Below are positions 34,112 to 45,100 of a DNA stretch of 64,000 nt, in pieces. Where the stretch lies: positions 1 through 64,000 of the forward strand of contig NZ_AUEQ01000017.1 of NCBI RefSeq assembly GCF_000426065.1, in the 5' to 3' direction. Origin of the DNA: Mycobacterium sp. URHD0025. GTDB lineage: Bacteria > Actinomycetota > Actinomycetes > Mycobacteriales > Mycobacteriaceae. How positions within the stretch are numbered: position 1 is the first letter of the stretch; each line of letters begins with the position of its first letter. The notes beneath the pieces are model-generated. The model had not been told where the DNA came from. It saw nothing but the letters and a program-made list of their open reading frames with translations, and ran no database searches. Made by a program: the position numbers and the translations under genes.

Positions 34112-35824
34112 ATGTCTGAAGGGCTGAAACTCAGCACCCAGCTGTGGCTGAAGGCGGTGCGCGCCGAATACTGGCTGGCACGCAAACTGTTGCCCGATGT
34201 CTACAGCAACGACGCGTTGATCTGCTTCAACAGCTACGCGTTCATGGATGATCCGGACTTCCAGCGTGCTTACCAACGGGGAGCGCAGGCACTTGGCGAT
34301 ACGGACTGGTACCAGTGGCATTGGCGGGTGCACGTAGGTTTGTGGGCCGCCGCCAACGCCAGCAGGATCGAGGGCGACTTCGTCGAATGCGGTGTCAGTT
34401 ATGGCTTTCTGAGCAGTGCGGTGATGGAGCATCTCGACTGGGACCAGCTCGGGAAGACCTTCTATCTGCTCGACACCTTCGCCGGTCTCGACCCGCGCTT
34501 CGTCACCGCTGGTGAGCGGGAGTCCGGCGCCCTGGAGAAGAGCGAAGAGCACGTCCGTAACGGAATGTACGGCAGCTCGGTGGACGGCATCCGGGCCAAC
34601 TTCTCCCAATGGCGCAACCAGCGCATCGTCGTCGGTGCCGTGCCCGAGACGCTCGATGAGGTCGATTCGGACACAGTTGCCTTCCTGCATATCGACATGA
34701 ACTGTGCCCCACCGGAAGTGGCGGCGCTCAGGCACTTCTGGCCGCGGCTGTCCCCCGGCGCCTTCGTCCTGCTCGATGACTACGCCAACCGGGGGCGCGA
34801 TGAGCAGCGCATCGCGATGGACGAGGTGGCCGACGAACTTGGCGTTTCGATCTGTGCCCTCCCCACCGGTCAGGGTTTGCTGATCAAGCCACCAGACCGG
34901 ACAGGCCGGCGCGATGAGTCGGACGGACAACCGTCCCTGGTGGCTCAGAGCAGCCGCGGACGGATCACGACGGTGGCACCTGTGGCGAACAAGTGGCCGA
35001 TCAAGTTTCGGATCGCGTGGGCCGCGCTACGCACGGCGTACTGGATCCCTCGCAAGGTGCTGCCGGATGTGTATTCCGACGACGCTTTGATCTGTTTCAA
35101 CAGCCATGCGTTCATGGACGATCCGGCCTTCCAGCGGGCCTACCAGCGCGGGGTTCTCGCGCTGGGCGGCAAGGACATCCATCATTGGCACTGGCGCGTG
35201 CACGTGGGGCTGTGGGCGGCTGCCACCGCCAGCCGGGTCGAAGGCGACTTCGTCGAGTGCGGTGTCAGCCACGGCTTCCTCAGCAGTGCGGTGATGGAGT
35301 ACCTCGACTGGGACCGGTTGGGGAAGATGTTCTATCTGCTCGACACCTTCGCCGGCATGGACCCGAGGTTCGTCACCGCGGGCGAGCGTCAGGCCGGCGC
35401 GCTGGTCAAGAACCAGGCGGCGTTGGACTTCGGAATCTACGGAAGTTCGGTGGACAGCGTCCGGGCCAACTTCGCTCAGTGGCAGAACCAGCGAATCGTC
35501 GTCGGCGCGGTGCCCGAGACGCTCGAGCAGGTGGAGGCGAAGACCATCGCATTCCTCCACATCGATATGAACTGTGCCCCACCAGAAGCCGCGACGCTGC
35601 GTTACTTCTGGCCACGGTTGTCCCCCGGCGCGCTCGTGCTGCTCGATGACTACGCCAACCGCGGGCGGGATGACCAGCGCATCGCGATGGACGAGGTGGC
35701 GCGTGAACTCGGGGTGCAGATATGTGCGCTGCCCACCGGTCAGGGCTTGCTCGTCAAGCCGCCCGAGCAGTCCAGCCCACCACCGGTGTCCGCTGGACGT
35801 GCGCAATCCAGCGAACCCGGCTGA
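34112..35824 (+). CDS. Fused tandem TylF-type O-methyltransferase (two catalytic domains)
   Basis: A 570-aa protein from ATG 34112; TTG 34037 would add 25 residues. It holds two complete, closely similar methyltransferase domains, about residues 1-270 and 290-560, joined by a ~20-residue linker. Each has DFVECGVSxGFLSSAVME, LLDTFAG(L/M)DPRFVTAGER, AFLHIDMNCAPPE and LLDDYANRGRDxQRIAMDEV, so both look catalytically intact. Free-standing members are ~270 aa, making this a double-length fusion. Its neighbours suggest it methylates one or two hydroxyls of a GPL deoxysugar, for example 3-O and 4-O of rhamnose, which is inference. It is followed, tail to tail, by the third glycosyltransferase. Confidence 0.87.
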   Translation: MSEGLKLSTQLWLKAVRAEYWLARKLLPDVYSNDALICFNSYAFMDDPDFQRAYQRGAQALGDTDWYQWHWRVHVGLWAAANASRIEGDFVECGVSYGFLSSAVMEHLDWDQLGKTFYLLDTFAGLDPRFVTAGERESGALEKSEEHVRNGMYGSSVDGIRANFSQWRNQRIVVGAVPETLDEVDSDTVAFLHIDMNCAPPEVAALRHFWPRLSPGAFVLLDDYANRGRDEQRIAMDEVADELGVSICALPTGQGLLIKPPDRTGRRDESDGQPSLVAQSSRGRITTVAPVANKWPIKFRIAWAALRTAYWIPRKVLPDVYSDDALICFNSHAFMDDPAFQRAYQRGVLALGGKDIHHWHWRVHVGLWAAATASRVEGDFVECGVSHGFLSSAVMEYLDWDRLGKMFYLLDTFAGMDPRFVTAGERQAGALVKNQAALDFGIYGSSVDSVRANFAQWQNQRIVVGAVPETLEQVEAKTIAFLHIDMNCAPPEAATLRYFWPRLSPGALVLLDDYANRGRDDQRIAMDEVARELGVQICALPTGQGLLVKPPEQSSPPPVSAGRAQSSEPG

Positions 35825-35836
35825 ACTCCGGCCGGG

Positions 35837-37090
35837 TCATCGCGTGCTTCGCCGCACGGCCTGCTCATACAGGTCGGCGGCCTTGAGGACGCTGTCGCCC
35901 GGGCTGGTCATCCGCGTGGCGAGTGAGCGAGCCCGGGCCGCATGGTCCGGGCTCAGGATGCGGCGCAGGTCCGCCACCAGTGTTTCCCGGCTGGTGGCGG
36001 AAATACGCCGTGCGGTACCGACTTTCAGCCGCTTGATCTGGTTGCCCCAGTACGGCTGATCGGCCGAGCTCCAGAGAATCAGCGTGGGTGAACCGGCTCG
36101 GAGGCTGGCGGCCGTGGTTCCCGAGCCGCCGTGGTGCACGACCGCGCGGCAGGCAGAAAAGACGTCGGCGTAGTTGACCGGGCCGACCACCCGCACGTGG
36201 TCGGCGATGGGGAGGTCGCCGAAGTCGGTGCCGCCCGCGCAGATCAACGCCCGCTCCCCCAGCTCGGCGCAGGCGGTTCCGATCATCTCGATCGTCGCCG
36301 CGGGCGACTCGACCGGGATGCTGCCGGTGGCGAAGCAGATCGGCGGAGTTCCGCCGGCGATCCAGGACGAGACCTCGTCGTCGACATCTGTCGACAGCCC
36401 CAGTGTCAGCGCTCCGACAAAGGGCCGGCGTCCGTTCCACTTCGCCCACTCGTTTTCCAGGCCCGGAACGCTGACGGAATCGTAGGCCTGGATCTCCAGC
36501 GCCCCGCGTTCTGCCATCCGTCGCGGTGAAGGAGTGCGGGCGGCGGCCAGGCCCAGGTCTCGGCGCTGCGCATCTTCTGCCGTCTTGGTGGCTCGCCACA
36601 TCAGCCACTCGGACACCGCGCCTGCCGAACGGACCAGAGGCGCCGGCAGCGCCGGAATCAACTGACCGTTGGGGCGCATCGGGAAGTGGTGCAGCGCGAT
36701 CAACGGGATGCCGTAGTACTCAGCGACATTGGCGGCGGACTGTTCGTAGTTCAGCCCGGTGGACAACAGATCGGCACCGGCAGCCAGTTCCACCAGCGTC
36801 TCGCTCGTCTCCTGCCAATGGCGGGCGATGGGTGCCCAGAGTTCACGCAGGGAGCCGACGGGATTGCGCGGCAACCGGGTCCAGAAGTTGCGCAGGAAGT
36901 CATCCTGCAGAAAGTCCTCCAATTTCGGCCCGTAGGAAACGGTTTCGAGTCCGGCCGTCTGGACGAAGTCGACCAGATCCGGAGGAACGGCCAGCGAGAC
37001 ATCGTGGCCCCTGCGCTGAAGTTCGCGCCCGACGCTGACCGACGGTTCGACATCACCGCGAGTTCCATAGCATGCCAGCGCAAATCTCAT
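35837..37090 (-). CDS. GT1-family GPL glycosyltransferase (third copy, opposite strand)
   Basis: A 417-aa GT-B enzyme from ATG 37090 (MRFALACYGTRGDVEPSVSV). Its donor motif AVVHHGGSGTTAASLRAGSP and SSADQPYWGNQIKRLKVGTA closely match the first copy (30124-31380), so these two are sister paralogues. In the GPL pathway the third glycosyltransferase of M. smegmatis (Gtf3) adds an extra rhamnose to give more polar GPLs; this gene could have that role, but the assignment is open. It is convergent with the fused methyltransferase (12 bp apart) and divergent from the Fmt-like gene (72 bp). Confidence 0.88.
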   Translation of the reverse strand: MRFALACYGTRGDVEPSVSVGRELQRRGHDVSLAVPPDLVDFVQTAGLETVSYGPKLEDFLQDDFLRNFWTRLPRNPVGSLRELWAPIARHWQETSETLVELAAGADLLSTGLNYEQSAANVAEYYGIPLIALHHFPMRPNGQLIPALPAPLVRSAGAVSEWLMWRATKTAEDAQRRDLGLAAARTPSPRRMAERGALEIQAYDSVSVPGLENEWAKWNGRRPFVGALTLGLSTDVDDEVSSWIAGGTPPICFATGSIPVESPAATIEMIGTACAELGERALICAGGTDFGDLPIADHVRVVGPVNYADVFSACRAVVHHGGSGTTAASLRAGSPTLILWSSADQPYWGNQIKRLKVGTARRISATSRETLVADLRRILSPDHAARARSLATRMTSPGDSVLKAADLYEQAVRRSTR

Positions 37091-37162
37091 GCGGCCCTAG
37101 CCTTTCACTTGATATCTCGCGTAGTTGACCTTACCGTCCTTCGACTTTGCGATAGTTAGCTT

Positions 37163-38020
37163 ATGGACCTCAAAGATCGCGTACGTGAATCTCGTGACCG
37201 GATGATCAAGAACCAGAACGAGAAGCTGGCGCAGTATGTGCAAAAGTTCATCTACCCGTACGCCACTCGCAAGCTCGAGGCCGAGGACGTGGTGTTCCTC
37301 AACTATGGGTACGAGGAAGATCCGGCGATGGGAGTGCCCCTTTCGGACTCCGACGAACGCAATCGCTACTTCATCCAGCTCTATCACTCAACCGCCACGC
37401 AAGTGGATATCCAGGGGAAACGGGTGCTGGAGGTCGGTTGTGGTCACGGCGGCGGTGCGTCGTACCTGGCGCGAACGTTGCACCCGGCGTCCTACACGGG
37501 CCTCGACCTCAATCCGTCCGCCATCTCCTTTTGCCAAAAGCGGCACAAGTTAAAGGATCTGGAGTTCGTGCAGGGCAATGCAGAGGAACTTCCCTTTGCC
37601 GACAACACCTTCGATGCGGTGATCAACGTCGAATCCTCACATCTGTATCCGCAATTCCCGAAGTTCCTCAGCGAGGTCAGCCGCGTCCTGCGCCCGGATG
37701 GCTATTTCCTGTACACGGACGCCCGTCTCCTGGGCGATATTCCCGCCTGGGAAGAGGCGCTCGCGGACGCGCCGTTCCGGGTGATGTCACAGCGGACGAT
37801 CAGCGCCGATGTGGTGCGAGGGATGGAGAAAAGCATGCAGCAGTGGCAGTACGTGATCGATCGGGTCGCACCACGGCCGCTACGTGGACTTACGCGGCGC
37901 TTCTCACCGGCACGGAAGGCCTGCGAGAGCCTGCGGCCCGGCGGAACCTCGGAGTACCGGATGTACTCCTTCCAGAACACCGGTACTTCATCGAATCATG
38001 GTGCCCAGCCTCGTAATTAG
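37163..38020 (+). CDS. fmt: Fmt-like SAM-dependent O-methyltransferase
   Basis: A 285-aa class I methyltransferase starting at ATG 37163. The SAM loop is GKRVLEVGCGHGGGASYLAR, followed by YTGLDLNPSAISFCQ, FVQGNAEELPFADNTFDAVI and LSEVSRVLRPDGYFLYTDAR. The N-terminal part (YPYATRKLEAEDVVFLNYGY) is shared with phthiotriol dimycocerosate methyltransferase and GPL Fmt, so it is a lipid rather than sugar methyltransferase. Fmt methylates the 3-hydroxyl of the GPL fatty acid in M. smegmatis. The symbol rests on family and context. It has its own promoter region, divergent from the glycosyltransferase. Confidence 0.85.
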   Translation: MDLKDRVRESRDRMIKNQNEKLAQYVQKFIYPYATRKLEAEDVVFLNYGYEEDPAMGVPLSDSDERNRYFIQLYHSTATQVDIQGKRVLEVGCGHGGGASYLARTLHPASYTGLDLNPSAISFCQKRHKLKDLEFVQGNAEELPFADNTFDAVINVESSHLYPQFPKFLSEVSRVLRPDGYFLYTDARLLGDIPAWEEALADAPFRVMSQRTISADVVRGMEKSMQQWQYVIDRVAPRPLRGLTRRFSPARKACESLRPGGTSEYRMYSFQNTGTSSNHGAQPRN

Positions 38021-38088
38021 CCGTCAGGCGCCCGCGCATCGGCCTCGACTCACCGCGCCGGCTCTTTGCTCGCAGGTATGGTGAGTGC

Positions 38089-38334
38089 ATGAATCTCCTC
38101 GAGTCGATCGAACGTGGCCTGGATTGGCTGGCGACGCCCAAGCGCTTGCCCGGTCACCTCGAGATGGAGACCCAGCGAGGGAGGCGCCTCGAGCTCGAGG
38201 TCGTCTCCCTGGCGATTCGGATGCCGGTTGGCGGTGGAGTGAAGTTCAAGGTGCCGGTGTTCGTGATGCTGATGCCGACCGGTTCGTCGGCACTTCAGTC
38301 GTCGCAGGACAGCGCCGAACAGGACGATCAGTAG
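38089..38334 (+). CDS. Small protein of unknown function
   Basis: An 81-aa ORF from ATG 38089 with strong G/C third-position bias, so probably real. It begins with an amphipathic helix (NLLESIERGLDWLATPKRLP) and continues with a basic/acidic beta-prone stretch (RGRRLELEVVSLAIRMPVGG, then VKFKVPVFVMLMP) and an acidic Gln/Asp/Ser tail. There is no signal peptide. I do not recognise the family. It lies between fmt and mbtH and is followed by a strong terminator hairpin. Confidence 0.7.
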   Translation: MNLLESIERGLDWLATPKRLPGHLEMETQRGRRLELEVVSLAIRMPVGGGVKFKVPVFVMLMPTGSSALQSSQDSAEQDDQ

Positions 38335-38879
38335 CCTCCCCACATTGCTATAGCTGTGCTGTCTGACCCGGGTTGAGGGTTGGTCGCGTCGCCGGCCGGC
38401 GGGCGTCCGCCCGCAGTGGCGTGCCACGTCGCGGTTGGCAATCACATACCTGCCCGATCCCCCAGCCTGTGGGCTGGGGGATCTCCTATTTCATCGAGTT
38501 TCAGCTAATCTCTGCGTCCCCGCATCGAAGAATTGAATTCAATGCGTTGGAGCCTTTTCCGTCTCGGCCTCGGGAGAAGGCCATATTTGCTGTTAATGCG
38601 GTTTCCGGAACCATTCGAGTTTGGCGTCCGGTTGCCGGCCGTGAGACCACACAAAATTCACAGTGTCGCTGAATACGCAATAGCGTGACGCTTTCGTCAA
38701 AAGATGATGACCTCACAAAAACACATGATATTGAAACTCCAGTTAATTGATTAGCGATACTACCTAGAGTTCGCTGTGCGTAACCGCTGGTCAGAGTTGT
38801 GGAAAACCGGGAACCGCGCGATGCGGCCTCCCGTATGTTTGCGATATCTTTGCGAAGTCACCGACCAGCCTGGAGAAAC
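38335..38879. promoter_or_regulatory. Upstream region of the mbtH-mps operon
   Basis: After the terminator at 38456-38483, about 390 bp of lower G+C sequence without genes precede mbtH. The part from 38500 to 38770 is notably AT-rich (for example GAATTGAATTCAATG at 38529-38543 and AGTTAATTGATTAGC near 38741). This must carry the promoter for the 19-kb mbtH-mps1-mps2-gap unit and is a plausible Lsr2 target, which is inference. Confidence 0.5.
38456..38483 (+). terminator. Terminator upstream of mbtH
   Basis: A perfect 12-bp inverted repeat, GATCCCCCAGCC / GGCTGGGGGATC, with a 4-nt loop, followed by TCCTATTT. It separates the fmt/small-protein unit from the NRPS operon. Confidence 0.8.
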
Positions 38880-39110
38880 GTGAGCATTAACCCGTTCGAC
38901 GACGACAACGGCAGCTTCTACGTCTTGATCAACGACGAGGAGCAGCACAGCTTGTGGCCGAGCTTTGCCGAGGTGCCCGCAGGGTGGCGGAAGGTCTATG
39001 GCGAAGCGAACCGTTCTGACTGCTTGGAGTTCATTGAGCAGAATTGGGCGGACATCAGACCGAAGAGCCTGCGCGAGCGGTTGGCGCGGGACGGGTCTAT
39101 TCAGCGCTGA
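38880..39110 (+). CDS. mbtH: MbtH-like protein (NRPS adenylation partner)
   Basis: A 76-aa MbtH-family protein from GTG 38880 behind GGAG (38872-38875); an upstream ATG at 38799 would add 27 residues foreign to the family. The signature is complete: SINPFDDDNGSFYVLINDEE, then HSLWPSFAEVPAGWRKVYGE, then WADIRP. MbtH proteins bind A domains and are needed for their folding and activity. It is 26 bp upstream of mps1. The homologous gene in M. smegmatis is required for GPL production. Confidence 0.95.
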   Translation: MSINPFDDDNGSFYVLINDEEQHSLWPSFAEVPAGWRKVYGEANRSDCLEFIEQNWADIRPKSLRERLARDGSIQR

Positions 39111-39136
39111 ATCGTCATTGGGAAGTTGAATACATA

Positions 39137-42100
39137 ATGGAACCTGAGGGCGGAGCACTGCCGCTTTCCCGTGGGCAGTTGGATATCTGGCTTTCACAGG
39201 AAAGCGGCCTCGCCGGCACCGAGTGGCAACTCGGCCTTCTCGGGCGAATTGACGGCGCGGTTCAGCGCGATCTCCTCGAGCAGGCGATCCGGCAGGCCCT
39301 GCAAGAGGCGGAGCCGGCCAGGGCGGCAGTGTTCGAGGTGGACGGCCGGGTCTTCCAGAAGGCGGTCGACTACTCCGACCTCGAGCTGGTGTTCCATGAC
39401 GTCAGGGACTGCGCCGACCCGGAACAGAGGGCCCGGGAACTCGCGTCGGCGATCCAGCACACGCCGCTGCCGCTCAGCGGTCAGCTGGTGAAGTTCGCCC
39501 TGTTCAGGACCCGACACGAGGAGTACTTCCTGTTCGGGCTGGGACACCACATCTCAGTCGACGGCCTCGGCATGGCGCTGGTCAGCCGGCGGATCGCCAC
39601 GATCTACACGGCGCTGGTCTCGGGAGATCCCGTGCCGCCGGCGTACTTCGGATCGCTGCAGGATCTCGTGGACTGCGAAGCCGAATACCAAGCGTCCCAG
39701 AGCTTTCAGGATGATCTCGCCTACTGGCGGGACCACCTCCCAACCGAGGGAGGTGTGGACCAGGGCCCGCCCCGGGCGGAGAACGGGCGTGACGCGTACG
39801 CGCCTTCCGCCTCGGTCGAGGTCGGCCAGGCGGCCGTCGGACACATCAAAGAACTGTCCAAGACCCTGCGTATCCGCCGATACTCGGTCACCACCGCGGC
39901 GTGCGCCCTTCTCGTGCGGGCATGGACAGCCAACGCCTCGGAGGTGGCCCTCGACTTCCCGGTCAGCAGGCGCGTTACCCCGGAATCGAAGACGCTGCCG
40001 GCGATGCTCGCCGGGGTGGTGCCATTGGTACTGAAGGCTCCGCCGAATTGGACGGTCGGAGAATTCTGCCGGCATGTCGATTCACGTCTTCGAGAACTCC
40101 TGCAGCATCAGCGTTTCCCCGTGCACACCCTCAACGGTGCGAGTGGGTCCCGGCAGGCGTCCAACCGAGTGGCGGTCAACTTCATCCCGTCCCGCCTCAC
40201 CCTGGATCTCGCGGGCGCCCCTGTCACGGTGTCCTATACGAACCACGGGCCGATGGGACACTTCGGTTTGTTCTTCATCGGGTCGAGTGACCAGCTCTTC
40301 CTGAGTACGGCGGGTACCGGGCGCCCGTTCGCGGACTTCGAAGTCTCCGATCTGGCCGACCGCATCCAACGGATTCTGGTGGAGATGGCTGCCGACCCGG
40401 AGCGGCCGCTGTCCTCACTGGACCTGCTGGCCGGCCAGGAACGTGCCGAGCTGGCCGAGATCGGCAATCAGGCTGTGCTCACGCAACCCACAGCCGCGCC
40501 GGTGTCGATACCGGACATGTTCGCCGAACAGGTGGCTGCCGCACCCGATGCCGCGGCACTGACCTTTGAAGGCCGCACGCTGACCTACCGCGAGCTCGAC
40601 GAGGCGGCGAATCGGTTGGCGCATCTACTCGCAGCCCAGGGAGCCCGTCCGGGCGAGCGGGTGGCGTTGTTCTCGAACCGTTCGGCCCGGGCGGTCGTCG
40701 GAATGCTGGCGATACTCAAAACCGGTGCGGCATACCTGCCGATCGATCCGGCCGTACCCACGTCGCGGATGGAGTTCATCCTGGCCGACGCGGCCCCGAT
40801 CGGCGTCGTCACCACGGCGAAACTGAGGTCCCGGCTCGACGGCTACCGCGGCGTCGTGATCGACGTCGACGATCCGCTCATCGAGGCTCAGCCGGGCACC
40901 CCGTTGCCGGCGACGGCTCCCGCCGACATCGCATACGTCATCTACACGTCGGGGACCACCGGCACTCCCAAAGGCGTGGCGGTCACCCATCAGAATCTGA
41001 CCCAGCTGATGACCTCGCTGGACGCCAGCCTGCCGCGCCGAGGAGTGTGGCCGCTGTGCCACTCACTGGGCTTCGACGCCTCGGTGTGGGAGATCGGGCA
41101 CGCCCTGCTCCGGGGTGGCCGTCTGGTCGTGGTGCCCGAATCGGTGGCCGGCTCTCCCGAGGACTTCCATCGATTGCTGGTCGCCGAAGGGGTCACCGTC
41201 TTCACCCAGACCCCGTCCGCAGCCGCGATGCTGTCCCCCGAGGGTCTGGAATCCGCGGTGTTGGTGGTGGCCGGCGAGGCTTGCCCGACAGAGCTGGTCG
41301 ATCGCTGGGCAGCCGCCGGTCGGGTGATGTTCGACGCCTATGGCCCGACCGAGACCACGATCTGCGCGGCGATGAGCGCGCCGTTGCACGCGGGAGCCGC
41401 CGGGACTGTCGTTCCCATCGGTTCACCCGTCCCCGGCGCTGCCCTGTTCGTTCTGGACACCTGGATGCAACCGGTACCGACCGGCGTGGTGGGCGAACTG
41501 TACGTGGCCGGAGACGGCGTGGCGTGCGGCTACATCGGCAGACCGGATCTGACCGCCTCGAGATTCGTGGCGTGCCCCTTCGGCGGCGTATCAGGGCAGC
41601 GGATGTACCGCACCGGCGATCTGGTGCGGTGGGGCGAGGACGGACAGCTTCAGTATCTGGGCCGCGCCGATGAGCAGGTCAAGATCCGCGGCTACCGCAT
41701 CGAACTCGGTGAGGTCCGTTCCGCGCTGGCGCGGGTGGACGGGGTGGAACACGCCGCCGTGATCGCGCGCGAGGACCGCGTCGGCGACAAACGACTCGTC
41801 GGTTACGTCACCGGGTCCGTCGATCCGCTGGAGGCCCGGGCGCAACTGGCAGACCACCTTCCGCCCTACATGGTCCCGGCCGCGGTGGTCGTGCTCGATG
41901 CGATGCCGCTGACCGCCAACAACAAGCTGGACACCCGCGCGTTGCCGGCACCCGAATATCAAAGCGGGAGAGCCGAATACCGGGCTCCGGGCGATGCCGT
42001 CGAGGAGATCCTGGCCGGCATCTTCGCTGATGTGCTGGGCGTGGAACGGGTCGGCGTGGACGACTCGTTCTTCGATCTCGGTGGCGACAGCATCCTGTCG

Positions 42101-45100
42101 ATGCAGGTGGTGGCGCGGGCCCGGGCAGCCGGCGTGTGGTGCCGGCCGCGCGACGTCTTCGTGGAGCAGACCGTCGCCCGGCTGGGCGGCGTGGCCAAGC
42201 TCGCCGGTGGCGAGGCGGTCATCGACGAAGGCATCGGCGCGGTCGACGCGACGCCGATCATGCAGTGGCTACAGGAGATGCCGGGCGGCATCGACCAGTT
42301 CAACCAGACCCTGGTGATCCAGGCGCCGGCCGGGGTGACCCAGGCCGATACCGAGATCGTCCTGCAGGCGCTGCTGGATCGGCACGCCACATTGCGGCTG
42401 CGCGCCGAGGTGCCGGCGGCGACCGGCAGTGTTGACTGGTCGTTGACCGTGCCGGACAAGGGGTCAGTGAAGGCCCGCGATTGTCTGACCGTCGTTGCGG
42501 AGTTGTCCGACGAGGCAGTGCAAAGTGCACGATCGCGGCTCGATCCGGCCGACGGAGTGATGCTGCATGCTCTGTGGGCCCGAGACACCAACCAACTGGC
42601 CCTGGTGATCCACCACCTGGCAGTCGACGGTGTGTCCTGGCGAATTCTGTTGGAAGACCTCAACATCGCCTGGGCACAGCACCACAGCGGTCAGCCCGTC
42701 GCACTGCCCACCGGTGGCACGTCGTTCGCCCGCTGGTCGGAGCTGCTGGCCGAACGTGCGCGGGACACCGATGTGGTCCGGCACGCCGACACCTGGCGGA
42801 AAGTCGCGGCGACCCCGGCCGCGCTGCCGCCGGTACAGCCGGAGCTGGACACCTACGCCAGCGCCGGGCGGTTGACGGTCGCCCTGGACGAAGCGACCAC
42901 CCGGATGCTGCTGGGGGAGATCCCCGCCGCATTCCACGCCGGCGTGCAGGACATCCTGCTGATCGCCTTCGGACTGGCCTGGGCGGAGTTCTCCGGCACC
43001 GGGACCGGCAGCGTACCGATCGGGATCGACGTCGAAGGTCACGGGCGCGCCGAGGATCTGGCACCCAACGTCGACCTCTCCCGCACCGTGGGCTGGTTCA
43101 CCGCCAAATACCCCGTGGCCATGTCCACCGGCCAGGTGTCCTGGGCACACGTGGCCGGTGGCGGCGCGGCCCTCGGGCCGGTGATCAAGGCCGCGAAGGA
43201 ACAGTTGCGCGCCCTGCCCGACGGCTTGACCTACGGCCTGTTGCGATACCTGAATCCCGATGTGGACCTGGGCGGAGCCGACCCGACCGTCGGCTTCAAC
43301 TACCTCGGGCGGCTGGGTGCAGGTGCGGCCGACCTGTCCCAAGACCTGTGGCGGATCAGCCAGGACAACTTGTCGATGTCCGACGTGGCATCGGCGGTCC
43401 CGATGGCGTTGGCCCACAGCGTGGAACTCAACGCCGGCACCCTGGACGGCCCTGCCGGCCCGCAGCTGCAGGCCAACTGGATGTGGGCGCCCTCGGTGCT
43501 CAGTCGTGAACAGGTCGAACGGCTCAGCCGGTTGTGGTTCGAGGCCCTGGCCGGCATCTGTGCGCACGTGCAGTCCGGCGGCGGCGGCCTCACACCGTCG
43601 GATGTCGCCCCGGTGCAGCTGACCCAGAAACAGATCGACCAGCTGACCGAGCGATACCGGATCGCCGATGTCCTTCCGCTCACCCCGCTGCAGAAGGGAC
43701 TGCTCTTCCAGTCCAGCTTGACCGACGACACCGGGACCGTCGGCGACGACGTCTACGCGGTGCAGCTGGCGGTCACCGTCACCGGCGAGCTCGACCCGCA
43801 GCGGTTACGCCAAGCGGTGAGCGCGGTCATCGCCCGCCATCCCAACCTGGCTGCACGGTTCCACGACGAGTTCGGCGAGCCGGTACAGGTACTGGCGGCC
43901 GACCCGGCGACCGCGTGGCAGTACGTCGAATTGACCGGCGCCGCAGACGATATCGATGCTCGAAGCGAGCAGTTGTGCGCTGCCGAACGCAGCGCTGTCT
44001 GCGATCTGGCCGGGCAGCCGACCTTCCGTGCCGCGCTGATCCGCACCGATGATCAGCAGCACAAACTGGTCCTGACCATCCACCACATCGTGATCGACGG
44101 CTGGTCACTGCCGATCCTGCTGCAGGAGGTGTTCGCCGAGTACTTCGGGCACCGGCTGCCCCCGCCTCCCTCGTACCGCAACTTCGTCAGCTGGCTGGCG
44201 AGCCAGGATGACGAAGCCGCGAAAGTGGTGTGGCGCGACGCCCTCGCCGGGTTCGAGACACCCACCCTGGTCGGACCCCCGACCCCGGCCGGGCCGCGCG
44301 GGACCGAGTCCTACCGGCTGCCTGCCGAGACGACCCGGGCACTCACTGAGCTCGCTCGCGCACAGCACACCACGGTCAACACCGTGCTGCAGGCCGCCTG
44401 GGCTCAGGTGCTCATGGCGCTGACCGGCCAGCACGACGTGGTTTTCGGTACCGCGGTCTCGGGGCGGCCGGCGGACCTGCCCGGCGCGGATGCCATGGTG
44501 GGCCTGCTGATCAACACCGTTCCCGTCCGGGCCACGATCACCGCGGCCAGCTCCGTGGCAGATCTGCTGGACCAGCTGCAGCGGGTGCACAACGACACCG
44601 TTGAGCACGAGCACCTGGCGCTCGCCGAGATCCATCGGGTGGCGGGCCAGGACCGGCTGTTCGACACTCTCTTCGTCTACGAGAACTACCCGATCGATGC
44701 CGAGGCCTTACTGGGCGCGCAGGAACTCGGTATCACCGACTTCACCAGCCGCGAGTACAACCACTATCCGCTGTCGGTGGTGGCGATGCCCGGCGACGAG
44801 CTCGGGCTCCGAATCGAATTCGACAGCGGCGTGTTCGACACGAATGACGTTGCGGCCCTGGTCGATCGGATGCGATACGTGCTGGAGACCATGGTCGCCG
44901 ACCCGGCCCGCAGGCTGGCGTCGATCGACCTGCTCGACGCCGACGAACACGGCCGACTGGACAGCTGGGGCAACCGAGCCGTCCTGACCCGACCGCAGAC
45001 CGAGCCGACCTCGATACCGCAACTGTTCGGCGAGCAGGTGGCCCGCGACCCCGATGCGGTCGCACTCACCTCCGACGGGCGGTCGATGACCTTCGGCGAG

